A stretch of 64,000 nt of DNA from CAVSIP01 sp963728075 (GCA_963728075.1 CAVSIP010000004.1:1-64000), one strand, 5' to 3'. Shown: positions 1-7,549, numbered from the stretch's first letter. Numbers and translations are program-made. The notes: generated by a model not told the origin, from the letters alone.

Positions 1-34
1 GTTGTGCAGCTGCCTACAGCCTGAGCGGGAATGC

Positions 35-51
35 GGTACCACCGTGGTACC
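35..51. promoter_or_regulatory. Palindromic operator of the toxin-antitoxin pair
   Basis: GGTACCACCGTGGTACC is a perfect palindrome: 8-bp arms around one central C. It lies 16 bp before the ATG of the antitoxin gene. Antitoxins of the ribbon-helix-helix class usually repress their own operon by binding such a site, so autoregulation is inferred. The half-site GTGGTAC recurs twice near 7221-7238. Confidence 0.55.
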
Positions 52-66
52 GTGGGTCACGTGGCG

Positions 67-258
67 ATGAATCTCCGGTTGTCCGATGACGAGGCGGCAG
101 CATTGCGGCGCAAGGCCGAAGAAGAGGGCCGCTCAATGCAGGATGTCGCACGGACGGCGATCCGCGAGTACACGACTGACCGGCGCAGGCGCCTCACGGC
201 GGCAATCGAGCGCATCCGCACCGAGGACGCGGAACTGCTCGATCGCTTGTCGAAGTGA
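67..258 (+). CDS. Ribbon-helix-helix antitoxin, partner of Doc
   Basis: This 63-residue protein starts MNLRLSDDEAAALRRKAEEE, the pattern of a CopG/Arc-type ribbon-helix-helix DNA-binding domain: a short beta strand, then a helix with alternating charge. A basic, helical C-terminal half (about residues 30-63) would wrap the toxin. I chose ATG 67 because the RHH strand begins there; GTG 61 in the same frame is possible. An in-frame ATG at 31 would place the operator inside the gene and is unlikely. The stop overlaps the toxin start by three bases, the usual layout of an antitoxin-toxin operon. The assignment rests on domain pattern and context. Confidence 0.75.
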   Translation: MNLRLSDDEAAALRRKAEEEGRSMQDVARTAIREYTTDRRRRLTAAIERIRTEDAELLDRLSK

Positions 259-653
259 GTGAAGCTGGGACGATTGACTACCTCTCGGCTGACGACCTGC
301 TCGAGGTCGCCGCGGGCGTACTCGACGAAGTACAGGTTCGTGACGCCGGGCTTCTGGCCTCCGCTGCGGCGCGGCCCACAACCAGCGTCTTCGGCGCCGA
401 CGCGTATCCGACTTTCGCCGAAAAAGCGGCTGCACTCATGCACTCTCTCGCCCGAAACCACGCGCTCGTCGACGGCAACAAGCGGCTTGCCTGGTCTGCC
501 ACCCGAGCCTTCTGTCTTCTCAACGGGCGCGACATCCGCTACCAGACTGATGCAGCGGAGACATTCGTTCTCGCTGTCGCCGCCGGCGAGCTGGACGTGC
601 CTGCGATCGCGGCCTGGGTCGACGCCCATCTGGTCAAGGCGGCTACCGACTAG
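255..653 (+). CDS. doc: Doc-family (Fic fold) toxin
   Basis: This 132-residue protein belongs to the death-on-curing family of Fic-fold toxins. The catalytic motif is at residues 69-77, HALVDGNKR, matching HxFx(D/N)GNKR with Leu in place of the usual Phe. Phage P1 Doc is a kinase that phosphorylates EF-Tu and stops translation; the same activity is inferred here. The length is normal for Doc (about 125-135 residues). The GTG start at 255 overlaps the antitoxin stop (GTGA), so translation should be coupled. With its antitoxin it probably stabilises the accessory DNA in which it sits. Confidence 0.85.
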   Translation: MSEAGTIDYLSADDLLEVAAGVLDEVQVRDAGLLASAAARPTTSVFGADAYPTFAEKAAALMHSLARNHALVDGNKRLAWSATRAFCLLNGRDIRYQTDAAETFVLAVAAGELDVPAIAAWVDAHLVKAATD

Positions 654-854
654 GCAGCCGTAGGTGTCGCGAGGAGGGCGGTCAGGGCCCGCCACGTCGA
701 CCATGATCGATAGCGGCGCGCTATGTCTGGGCACTCCGGGAGGAGATGAAGTCGGCAACCGGCGTTAGGAAACTTCCTCGTCGGCGGATAGGTCGAAGTG
801 GCGTGGAACGGACAGTGCGCCGATAACGTCGAACCGCTGGAAGGAGGGGTGGCG

Positions 855-1901
855 GTGCGGGTCGCCTGGTTGGTCTTCGGTGTGGGCCTCACGGTGCTTA
901 CGGCGTGCGGAACCCAGGGGACGGCGACCGTGGGCTCCGCGGGCACGCCGTCGGCGGAGCCGCTGCCCCAGCATGTGTTCGTCGCCGAGTACGAGCACGG
1001 TGCCGGCGACATCGGAGGCGGCAACGGGACGTTCCTGTCAGTGTTCGACGAGCAGACCGGTGACCACCTTCGCGACCTCGCCCACATCAAGGAAGGAACG
1101 ACGGTCAACCTCGGCGGGTTCTCTCGCGGCGCTGACGGCTCGGTCGTCTACGCGGTTGACCAGGGCCCGTACTACCGGGGGCACCTGCCCAACGGGGACC
1201 CGAAGCCGGGCAGCTGCGGCGCGACCGTCTACCGGGTCAACGCCGACACCGGCCAGACAACGTCGCTGTTCACCGTGGGCAAGGACTGGATCGTCAGGCA
1301 GCCGATGATCAGCCCCGACGGCCAGTCGGTCGCCTACCTCAGCCAGGAATGCACCGCGGCCGAGCAGCAAGTGGTGGTCCGAGACCTGCAATCCGGCACT
1401 GAGCGGCACATCTGGGTCCCGGGTACCACCGCCTTCCACCTCTCGTGGAGCCGCGACGGCACCCAGCTCGTGTTCGCTGTCGGGTACCCGCAGGCGAACC
1501 ACACCGGCTACGTCGTCACCGCCAGCGACGCTGAGGGCCCCCAGCCCGATACGGCGGTACGACCGGCACCCGATGCGGGCTGCGTCGTCGAGGACGCCAC
1601 TTTCGCCGCCGACGGCGTGCAGCTCGTCGAAGGGTGCCCGGACTTCATCACCCCTCCCGCCCGCCTGGTCCAGCTTGACGGCGACGGACCGAGAGTGTCG
1701 TGGCGAGCGGACACGGGACTGTGCCCCAACGCAATGACCGCCGGGCACGACCCCAGTGGCCGGCTGCTGGTGACCGCCACGACGACATGTGGCGGGCCCA
1801 GTGCACCGGTGGACGTCGTACAGATGTGGACCGGAACGGCGTCCCATCACGAGGTGGGGCGCTACATCAACCCGCGGCAGTTCGTCTCAGCCGCCACATG
1901 A
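855..1901 (+). CDS. Lipoprotein with TolB-like beta-propeller repeats
   Basis: This 348-residue protein has a lipoprotein signal peptide ending in the lipobox LTAC, so it should be lipid-anchored on the outer face of the membrane. The body carries WD40/PD40-like propeller repeats, for example QPMISPDGQSVAYLS and LSWSRDGTQLVFA, as in TolB and related sensors. The GTG at 855 is preferred because AAGGAGG lies 7 nt upstream and it puts the signal peptide at the N-terminus; an in-frame ATG at 798 would add 19 residues with no signal character. No substrate can be named. It stands alone, and the next gene is convergent. Confidence 0.7.
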   Translation: MRVAWLVFGVGLTVLTACGTQGTATVGSAGTPSAEPLPQHVFVAEYEHGAGDIGGGNGTFLSVFDEQTGDHLRDLAHIKEGTTVNLGGFSRGADGSVVYAVDQGPYYRGHLPNGDPKPGSCGATVYRVNADTGQTTSLFTVGKDWIVRQPMISPDGQSVAYLSQECTAAEQQVVVRDLQSGTERHIWVPGTTAFHLSWSRDGTQLVFAVGYPQANHTGYVVTASDAEGPQPDTAVRPAPDAGCVVEDATFAADGVQLVEGCPDFITPPARLVQLDGDGPRVSWRADTGLCPNAMTAGHDPSGRLLVTATTTCGGPSAPVDVVQMWTGTASHHEVGRYINPRQFVSAAT

Positions 1902-2103
1902 GCAACTCGGCATCGACGTGCGTTTGGACGACGCTAAGGTGCCGCGATGAGGCGGCCGAGGCCGCCGGCGGAGCACCCGCTCGCTCGCTAGCACGTTGCT
2001 ATGTTCGGGCACCTCGGGACAACCGGTGAGGCATCGCCGGCGTTCTCATGCAGTGTGTGGCCGTAGCCGGGAGTGCTAGTGGCGGCTTAGCGAGCGTGAG
2101 CTG

Positions 2104-2153
2104 TGGAAGACCTCCTGCGGGTGGATGGGCACCCACCCGCAGGAGGTCTTCCA
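2104..2153. terminator. Very long hairpin between convergent genes
   Basis: Positions 2104-2124 and 2133-2153 are perfectly complementary (21 bp) around an 8-nt loop. The hairpin lies between the plus-strand lipoprotein gene and the minus-strand gene that ends at 2225. It could stop transcription from both sides, although no T-run follows it, as is common in actinomycetes. The rest of the 1902-2224 gap shows no gene that I can support. Confidence 0.6.
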
Positions 2154-2224
2154 GCTTCAACCAGCGGCGCCGTCAACGATGTCGGGGTGGCGGCCCTTAC
2201 TACTAGATTCGACCGTTCGCATGA

Positions 2225-2827
2225 TTATTTGCACCGGCCGGCGATGATGGTTGCCCCATTCTCGGTGCGGAATCTGTACCCGGAGACGGCGACGGCATCA
2301 CCCGAGCGCACCGCCACGCCGAAGTTCATGGGAAACCGGGACGTCGTTTCCACCACCCGCATTGGTACCGGTGAACATTCCGAATCGAATAGTGTCGCAG
2401 TTGTAACGGCCTTGGGCAAGTTCATCACGACCAGCGCGTAGTCGTGGTCGTCGTACCCGGCGTTGCAATCCACCGTGCCGGTGAACTCGACGTTGACGGA
2501 GCACTCGGGGAGCGCTGTGCCGTACGGGCCGCGAAAGCCAACCGGCAGTTCGGAACCGGATTGCGGGATCGGGCTAGCGAGAAAGGTCCACGGATGCCCA
2601 TGAAGCGTCCCCGTGGCCAGCGCCACCATGCCGGGGGGTACCGGCTGCTCCTCGTCGGCGGTCAGCAAGAACCACAAGAGCCCGGACAAGCTGAGCGCGC
2701 AGGCGGCCACTACCGCCACGAGTCGCACCGTGCGCCCGGACGCTGTGGCGGAGTGCCCCGAGTCGAGGAGTTCCGCGTCAGGGGCTGTCGACGCACGCGA
2801 CCGGACGTTGCTCACTCCTGGCTCCAT
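2225..2827 (-). CDS. Single-pass membrane protein of unknown function
   Basis: I do not recognise this 200-residue protein. It has a cytoplasmic N-terminus of about 33 residues, one membrane segment (about residues 34-56, rich in Val, Ala and Leu), and an external domain of about 140 residues with four Cys that could form two disulfides. The Cys are in ALPECSVNV, VDCNAGY, DSECSP and the terminal RCK. Its ATG follows the TGA of the upstream secreted protein by one base, so the two are probably co-translated and may act together outside the membrane. G+C appears lower than in the later core regions, fitting acquired DNA. Confidence 0.6.
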   Translation of the reverse strand: MEPGVSNVRSRASTAPDAELLDSGHSATASGRTVRLVAVVAACALSLSGLLWFLLTADEEQPVPPGMVALATGTLHGHPWTFLASPIPQSGSELPVGFRGPYGTALPECSVNVEFTGTVDCNAGYDDHDYALVVMNLPKAVTTATLFDSECSPVPMRVVETTSRFPMNFGVAVRSGDAVAVSGYRFRTENGATIIAGRCK

Positions 2828-2828
2828 T

Positions 2829-3683
2829 TCAGCACACAGTCAGGTTGCCGGTACCAATGGGATTTCCTGCGGACCAGCGGTAACTGGTTGACGAGAAGGT
2901 AGCCGAGAACTGGCCGGTGCTGCTCACCGTGAAGCTGTTGAGTTTTGTGCTGGACCACGTGTGATTGAGCTGGCTGAACACCTGGAAAGTGGAGCAGCTC
3001 GTGGAGAACACGTAAGAGATGATCCCGTAGTCCCAGCTGTAGGTGCCGAACAGCCCGTACCCGCAGCACGACTTGAAGAAGTCCTGGTTGTTGAATGCGG
3101 CGCCGTAGGCGTTGACACTGGAGGGGTTGACCAGCCGTGTTACCGGACCACCGTTGTTACCTTGCACCGACATGGTGGTGCTGTAGTAGGTGACCGCCCG
3201 CGAGAACCGCAGCCCGAAGCCATCAAGTCCGCCGATATTGTGCTGTGCGGTGTCACCGACGCTGATGGTCCCGACATCCGAGGTCCAGTACGGCTCGCCG
3301 GTCGACTTGCGCTTCCAGGAGAAGTCCGCGATCGCGATCCAACGGCCGGTGCTCGTGTCCTGGTAGATGTACGGGGTGTAGATGGTCACGTTCTGGTTTG
3401 TCGACATCGCGCTAGCTAGCGGCTCGTCCGTGGATGGGACGCGCCGAAGGCCGAGGTCAGCGGCGAGGTCGGCGTCTATCTGGTCTTGAGACGCTCCCTC
3501 CGCTCGCAGGTTCATGATGTAGTCGTTGACCTGCTGTGACCTCGCCGCCGCGGCAGCCTTGTCTTCGCTGCGTCCCCTGGGAGCGGCCCCAGCGACCTCC
3601 GGGACGAGGAGAATGAGCAGTAGCATGGGCGCAGCCACGAAGGCGCAGCGCCGCCAGGCTCTGGTGCTTGCAGTTCCGAACAT
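2829..3683 (-). CDS. Secreted protein of unknown function
   Basis: This 284-residue protein begins with a Sec signal peptide: arginines, a hydrophobic core near residues 15-32, then an AGAA cleavage region. A helical linker of about 60 residues follows, then a beta-rich Ser/Thr/Tyr-rich domain of about 190 residues with a KSCCGYG cysteine pair, a later Cys and a C-terminal LTVC. ATG 3683 is chosen because GGGGGAA precedes it and the signal peptide starts there; an upstream ATG at 3743 gives an implausible extension. It is the first gene of a two-gene unit with the membrane protein at 2225-2827. I know no family for it. Confidence 0.6.
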   Translation of the reverse strand: MFGTASTRAWRRCAFVAAPMLLLILLVPEVAGAAPRGRSEDKAAAAARSQQVNDYIMNLRAEGASQDQIDADLAADLGLRRVPSTDEPLASAMSTNQNVTIYTPYIYQDTSTGRWIAIADFSWKRKSTGEPYWTSDVGTISVGDTAQHNIGGLDGFGLRFSRAVTYYSTTMSVQGNNGGPVTRLVNPSSVNAYGAAFNNQDFFKSCCGYGLFGTYSWDYGIISYVFSTSCSTFQVFSQLNHTWSSTKLNSFTVSSTGQFSATFSSTSYRWSAGNPIGTGNLTVC

Positions 3684-3908
3684 CGCATTCCCCCCCTGGT
3701 TTTGTTTGCCGTGGTGCGCTGCATCGCGTGGGACGAGCGGCATCCACGTTCTGGCATCTGGCCAGTTCGCCCACTATGTCCACGGTTGGTTCGGTACGCA
3801 GAAGAATGACCCATATCGTCTGACGAGTGACTCGTGGCGACAGCAGCAGACCTCCGCCCGTGCAGTAGCGGCAGTTGTACGACGGCGGTTGTAGGGCGGA
3901 GCGGCGCA

Positions 3909-3973
3909 CTGCATGTGCCGCTTCAGGGCGGGTGAGGTCTACCGGTCGGGATGCACGGAAGCGGCACATGCAG
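3909..3973 (-). terminator. Hairpin after the 3980-4555 lipoprotein gene
   Basis: CTGCATGTGCCGCTTC (3909-3924) is perfectly repeated in inverted orientation at 3958-3973, giving a 16-bp stem with a 33-nt loop. It begins 7 bp past the stop of the minus-strand lipoprotein gene, so a terminator is the simplest reading. The long loop is unusual for that, and a protein-binding site remains possible. The rest of 3684-3979 holds no supportable gene. Confidence 0.45.
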
Positions 3974-3979
3974 GGTGGG

Positions 3980-4555
3980 TCAGGCGTTGGTGACCTGCTC
4001 CTCGAAGCGCTCTGCGGACGTGCTCGTCCGCACGGTCTTGGGGCTCGACGGGTCCGCGTAGTTGGGGCATCGCAAGGTGACCACGCCGTCGCTGATGTCG
4101 AAGATGCCGTGGAACCCTTCCTGTGGATACCAGGGCGCGGATGCGTTCTCGCGGGCCAAGAACAAGACGTACTCACCGCCGTCACGCATGACCGCAGCGG
4201 GGACGTGATCGCCGGCCACGTGGACCTGCTGACCTGCCACCGCGCCGCTGCCCGCGAGCACGGACCGCACCCGCACAGTCAACGTCGTGCTCGACTCGCC
4301 GCCCTGGCGATCCTTTACGCGTCCTGCAATGAACAGCGTCGCTGCGTCCGGCGCGTCCTTCTCACGTCGGATTTCTTGGTCAGTGGGGAGCCGGCACGGC
4401 TGGGGAGGCGGAAAGGCAAGCGCGGTAGCCGACCCACCCGCTCGGGTGGGCGTTCTGCTGGTGCCAGTCGCCGCCGGATGCCTGTCCGACGAAGCACCGC
4501 AGCCTGCCGCCCCCGCGAGGGCAACCCCGATTGCCGCGCAGGCGATCTTGTTCAC
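3980..4555 (-). CDS. Putative small lipoprotein
   Basis: This 191-residue protein has a short signal peptide ending GAAGC, a plausible though not perfect lipobox, then a Ser/Thr/Pro-rich spacer. A beta-rich domain from about residue 75 includes TLTVRVRSVLAG and GGEYVLFLAR, typical of secreted actinobacterial proteins with an OB/NTR-like fold; that fold is only a suggestion. GTG 4555 is preferred: GAGGGGGAG lies just upstream and the signal peptide starts there, whereas the longer reading from 4609 adds polar residues. The IS110 element sits directly upstream and may have displaced or supplied its promoter. Confidence 0.55.
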   Translation of the reverse strand: MNKIACAAIGVALAGAAGCGASSDRHPAATGTSRTPTRAGGSATALAFPPPQPCRLPTDQEIRREKDAPDAATLFIAGRVKDRQGGESSTTLTVRVRSVLAGSGAVAGQQVHVAGDHVPAAVMRDGGEYVLFLARENASAPWYPQEGFHGIFDISDGVVTLRCPNYADPSSPKTVRTSTSAERFEEQVTNA

Positions 4556-4678
4556 TGACTCCCCCTCGCGCTTGCCTGACACCGTCTGAGACGGGTACAA
4601 CTCCGACACGGTTCCGTCAGCGCACGTGACATGTGTCTTACCCGTACACCGCTCGTCAAGTAACGGTTCCCCTCTGTG

Positions 4679-5833
4679 TCAAGACGCGGCTGCGGCGACG
4701 GGCGTAGGGTCGGCGCTGGGCCCGGGAAGTGACTGCTCCGAAGTGCCGGCCGTGGGGATCGGGTCGGCCGCGCTGGATTGAAGAGACGCCCCCATTTGTC
4801 CTCCCGGGCTCCTTGCTGCCAGGTCGTCGAGCAGGTGCCGGTAGACAACGTCGGAGAGCCGTCGTTTCAGGCAGCGCAGCGCCTCGAGGTGGGTCATTCC
4901 GGCGTCGCGCTTGCGCCGGTAGTAGTCCCGTCCTTCCCCGGACATCCGGGCCTGGGTGACCGCGGCGACGTGCAGGACGTGGTTGAGCCGCCGGTTGCCG
5001 CCGCGGTTGAGCCGGTGCCGGTTGTTGTCCCCGGAGGACACGTCGACCGGTGCGGTGCCGGTGTAGCTGGCGAAGTGCGCCTTGGACGGGAACCGACGGA
5101 CGTCGCCGACCTCGGCGAGGACCTTGCCCGCGCCGAGCGGCCCGACGCCGACGATGTCGGTCAGGGAGCTGTGCTGCTCGGCGACCGTGTCGGCGATCTG
5201 GGTCTTCAGTTCCTTCAGCCTGACCTCGAGCCGTTCCAGGTCGCCGATGTAGTCCAGCGCGAGCTGCTTGCGGGCTTTGGCGACCGCGGCCCGTGGCCGC
5301 ACCGTCGACAGCAGCGTGCGCGCGGTCGAGGCGCGCAGGTTCTTCCTTGCCCCGCCAGGGATCAGCTGGGCCAGTACCTCGTGCAGCCGGTTCACCGTGG
5401 ACATCCGCTCGTGCACCAGCTCCTGGCGGCGGTCGGTCAGCATCCGCAGGATCTCGACGGCATCGTCGGGTCGGACTGGCTGCAGGTTCACCGCCCGTAG
5501 GCCGGCGACAGCGACTGCCAACGCGTCGGCGCTGTCGGTCTTGCGGCCACTGCCACCACCGAGCGCGCGCACCCGGGCGGACAGCTTCGCCGGCACGTTG
5601 AGCACCGGCTCACCCTCGGCGACCAGCCGCTGCGCCAGCCCGGCGCCGACACCACGCGCGCCCTCGACCGCCCACGTCCGGTCGGTGAAGCCGCGGACGA
5701 ACGCCTTCATCGCCCGGTAGCCGGGCCGGTCGTTGACGAACCGCTGCTCGGCCAGCACCTGTTCGCGAGTGTCGATGACGACGAGCGTGTTGCTCTTCTT
5801 GTGCGGGTCGACCCCGATCACGACCTTGCCCAT
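4679..5833 (-). CDS. IS110-family transposase
   Basis: This 384-residue protein is a DEDD recombinase of the IS110 family. The RuvC-like N-terminal domain shows GVDPHKKSNTLVVID (first Asp), WAVEGARG (Glu) and KTDSADA (paired Asp). The C-terminal Transposase_20 domain carries GVGPLGAGKVLAEVGD, FASYTGTAPV and a Ser-containing segment that supplies the nucleophile in this family. The length is normal (about 340-400) and no frame break is seen, so it may be active. ATG 5833 is chosen for its GGGAGGG ribosome site and the usual MGKVVIGVD start. Family members move by RNA-guided recombination using an RNA from the element's own non-coding end. Confidence 0.93.
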   Translation of the reverse strand: MGKVVIGVDPHKKSNTLVVIDTREQVLAEQRFVNDRPGYRAMKAFVRGFTDRTWAVEGARGVGAGLAQRLVAEGEPVLNVPAKLSARVRALGGGSGRKTDSADALAVAVAGLRAVNLQPVRPDDAVEILRMLTDRRQELVHERMSTVNRLHEVLAQLIPGGARKNLRASTARTLLSTVRPRAAVAKARKQLALDYIGDLERLEVRLKELKTQIADTVAEQHSSLTDIVGVGPLGAGKVLAEVGDVRRFPSKAHFASYTGTAPVDVSSGDNNRHRLNRGGNRRLNHVLHVAAVTQARMSGEGRDYYRRKRDAGMTHLEALRCLKRRLSDVVYRHLLDDLAARSPGGQMGASLQSSAADPIPTAGTSEQSLPGPSADPTPVAAAAS

Positions 5834-5874
5834 GCACCCTCCCAAGCCGATGGATGACGGCGAGGAGGGCAGAG

Positions 5875-6005
5875 CTACTTCTGGCGAAGCACACCCCTCT
5901 TGAGCCACTCCCAGCCAGCGACATCCGGCGGAGGTGGCACCCCGTTAACGAGCCACACCGGAATCGGTGGGCAGCCGGCTAGCGAGCCACCCCACCGGAC
6001 GTCTG
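5875..6005 (-). ncRNA. Candidate IS110 bridge RNA
   Basis: In the IS110 group the guide (bridge) RNA comes from the non-coding end upstream of the transposase. Here that stretch can fold into three hairpins: stems 5965-5971/5991-5997 (7 bp), 5924-5928/5958-5962 enclosing 5934-5938/5952-5956, and 5881-5885/5914-5918. Each carries a copy of GTGGCTC (minus strand), at 5984-5990, 5950-5956 and 5902-5908. The first two extend as GTGGCTCGCTAGC and GTGGCTCGTTAAC. Repeated internal loops fit an RNA with two DNA-binding loops. I cannot assign the target and donor guides without the element's exact ends. Confidence 0.5.
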
Positions 6006-6207
6006 ACCCACAGCCTGGCCGGGCCGCGAGCTGCTGTCAGTCAACAAGTAGCCGGCTTGAGTGCACGTGTGCCTAGCCCTGGCGACCGTTGGACCACGTG
6101 ATTAGGGGGCGGCTCTGGGCTGTCGTGGTCGACGTCGTTATGGGGTGAGCCGACGATCTTGCTCGTCGGCTGGCAGACGGTCTGCCGGCCGACGGGAGGA
6201 GGTCGTC

Positions 6208-7110
6208 ATGACGACCACAGAGTTGGTGCCGGGTTGGCTGGACGTGACCAGGCTGGCCGTGGCCGGCTTCCTGGCCCGCTACCGCGGTGCGACGCTCGCC
6301 GGCTACACCGAGGACTTGAAGATCTTCCTCGGCTGGTGCGCGTCGGTCGAGCTTGAGCCGCTGCGCGCGACCCGCGGGCAGCTCGAGCTCTACCTGCGGC
6401 ACCTGGAAGGCCAGGGCTACGCGACAGCGACGGTCGCCCGCCGGTTCGGCACCGTCGCCGGGTTCTACCGGTACGCCGTCATCGACGGCCTGCTTGCCGC
6501 CAACCCGGCGGACGCGGTCACCCGGCCGAAGGTCGCCTGGGAGGGGCAGCGGCGCACCGTGCTGCACCCGCTGGAGTTCGCCGCCGTGCTCGCCGCCGCC
6601 CGGGCTTCCAGCCCGGTCGACCACGCGCTGGTCGCGCTGCTCGGCATGGTCGGCCTGCGGGTCGGTGAGGCCTGTGCGGCGAACGTGACCGACATCCGGT
6701 ACGAGTCCGGCTACGAGATCCTGCACATCATCGGCAAGGGCAGCAAGCCCGCGGACATCCCGCTGCCGATCCCCGTCCTACGCGCCGTCCAGGAAGCCAC
6801 CGACGGCCGCGTCAGCGGACCGATCCTCACCACCCGGACCGGCCGGCGGATGGACCGCTCCGCCGCCGCCCGGGCGCTCACCCGGCTCGCCCGCGCCGCC
6901 GGCGTCGCGCATCCGATAAGCCCGCACGGCCTGCGCCGCACGTTCTGCACCACCGGCCTGATCGCCGGCGTGCCGGTACGGGACATGCAGCACGCCATGC
7001 GCCACTCCGACCCGCGGACAACGTTGCGCTACGACATGGCCAAGGCCAACCTCGACCGGCACGCCGGCCACGCCGTCGCCGCCTACCTCGCTGGCATGAG
7101 CACCGGCTGA
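6208..7110 (+). CDS. XerC/D-like tyrosine recombinase (integrase)
   Basis: This 300-residue recombinase has an N-terminal SAM-like core-binding domain (about residues 10-95) and a catalytic domain with all the expected residues: Arg in GLRVGEAC, Lys in IGKGSKPADI, HxxR in HGLRRTF, the second His in MRHSDPRTTL and the nucleophile in RYDMA. ATG 6208 follows GGGAGGAGG closely. The size is that of XerD and short integrases, without the arm-binding domain of lambda-type enzymes. It faces the 3' end of tRNA-Arg across a repeat array (7186-7311), the usual position of an island integrase beside its attachment site. No excisionase is visible. Confidence 0.88.
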   Translation: MTTTELVPGWLDVTRLAVAGFLARYRGATLAGYTEDLKIFLGWCASVELEPLRATRGQLELYLRHLEGQGYATATVARRFGTVAGFYRYAVIDGLLAANPADAVTRPKVAWEGQRRTVLHPLEFAAVLAAARASSPVDHALVALLGMVGLRVGEACAANVTDIRYESGYEILHIIGKGSKPADIPLPIPVLRAVQEATDGRVSGPILTTRTGRRMDRSAAARALTRLARAAGVAHPISPHGLRRTFCTTGLIAGVPVRDMQHAMRHSDPRTTLRYDMAKANLDRHAGHAVAAYLAGMSTG

Positions 7111-7185
7111 CCGGGAAGCGGAGCAGCAGGCGGGGGATTGGTCAGCGTCTCAGACCGCGGACGGGCCGCCCTGACGCAGTCTCCG

Positions 7186-7218
7186 CGTGCCATAACCGTG
7201 CCATAAGCGTGCCATAAG
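7186..7218. repeat. Three tandem 11-bp repeats between integrase and tRNA-Arg
   Basis: CGTGCCATAA occurs at 7186, 7197 and 7208, an exact 11-bp period that places all copies on one face of the helix. The spacing and the position between the recombinase and the tRNA suggest recombinase or accessory-protein binding sites at an attachment site. A fourth, inverted copy lies at 7299-7311. Confidence 0.7.
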
Positions 7219-7220
7219 AG

Positions 7221-7238
7221 GGTGGTACACGGTGGTAC
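7221..7238. repeat. Two tandem GGTGGTAC repeats
   Basis: GGTGGTAC occurs at 7221-7228 and 7231-7238, one helical turn apart, directly after the 11-bp array. The heptamer GTGGTAC is also the half-site of the palindrome before the toxin-antitoxin genes (35-51). A shared regulator is possible but speculative. Confidence 0.45.
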
Positions 7239-7298
7239 GAGGAGGGACCGGAGGGGAGCCGGTGGGAGGGTAAACTCGCAGGTCAGAAGGCAGATTCA

Positions 7299-7311
7299 CG
7301 CTTATGGCACG
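7299..7311. repeat. Inverted copy of the 11-bp repeat abutting tRNA-Arg
   Basis: These 13 bases are the exact reverse complement of 7197-7209 (CGTGCCATAAGCG) and stop 3 bp from the 3' end of tRNA-Arg. Direct copies on one side and an inverted copy at the junction resemble the arm sites that flank the crossover core of an integrase. Confidence 0.65.
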
Positions 7312-7314
7312 GAG

Positions 7315-7387
7315 TGCCCCCGAGAGGATTCGAACCTCCGACACACGGTTTAGGAAACCGTTGCTCTATCCCCTGAGCTACGAGGGC
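7315..7387 (-). tRNA. tRNA-Arg (anticodon CCT)
   Basis: The cloverleaf is complete at 73 nt: a seven-pair acceptor stem (GCCCTCG with CGGGGGC, one G-U pair), anticodon stem ACGGT/ACCGT with loop TTCCTAA giving anticodon CCT (reads AGG), and the T arm GGTTCGAATCC. CCA is not encoded. The 3' end points toward the integrase, so this gene is the likely attachment site of the accessory region to its left. Confidence 0.95.
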
Positions 7388-7549
7388 GGGGACCGGAAGC
7401 GATCCCGGAAGAGATCCTTGCCGACGTCCTCCAGGGTAGGGCCAGGGCGACGTGGCCCTTCCTTGCCGCTTCCCGGCTGATCTGACTGCTCATACCGGCG
7501 AGTGTCGGGAGCTGCGCGGTACCAGCATCGGCGGAGCCCGACCTAAGGT

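Larger units (their letters stand above)
4679..6010 (-). mobile_element. IS110-family insertion sequence, ends not fixed
   Basis: The element comprises the transposase and the non-coding segment upstream of it, between 5834 and roughly 6010. IS110 elements generally lack terminal inverted repeats and make no target duplication, so the ends cannot be read from one copy. The true right end lies between 4556 and 4679, close to the start of the lipoprotein gene, and the left end is probably between 6000 and 6100. Comparison with an empty site or a second copy would fix both. Confidence 0.65.

Noticed and set aside
696..800. 26-codon ORF after GGGAGGAG near 747
   Set aside because: It is too short and basic, with no conservation signal; the ribosome site touches the ATG.
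5293..5601. Possible second ORF (OrfB) within the IS110 transposase
   Set aside because: IS110 has a single transposase; this frame is a plus-strand shadow.
1..7110. Left copy of the tRNA-Arg attachment site within the window
   Set aside because: No second copy of the tRNA 3' segment was found; if the island is real, its other end lies outside.
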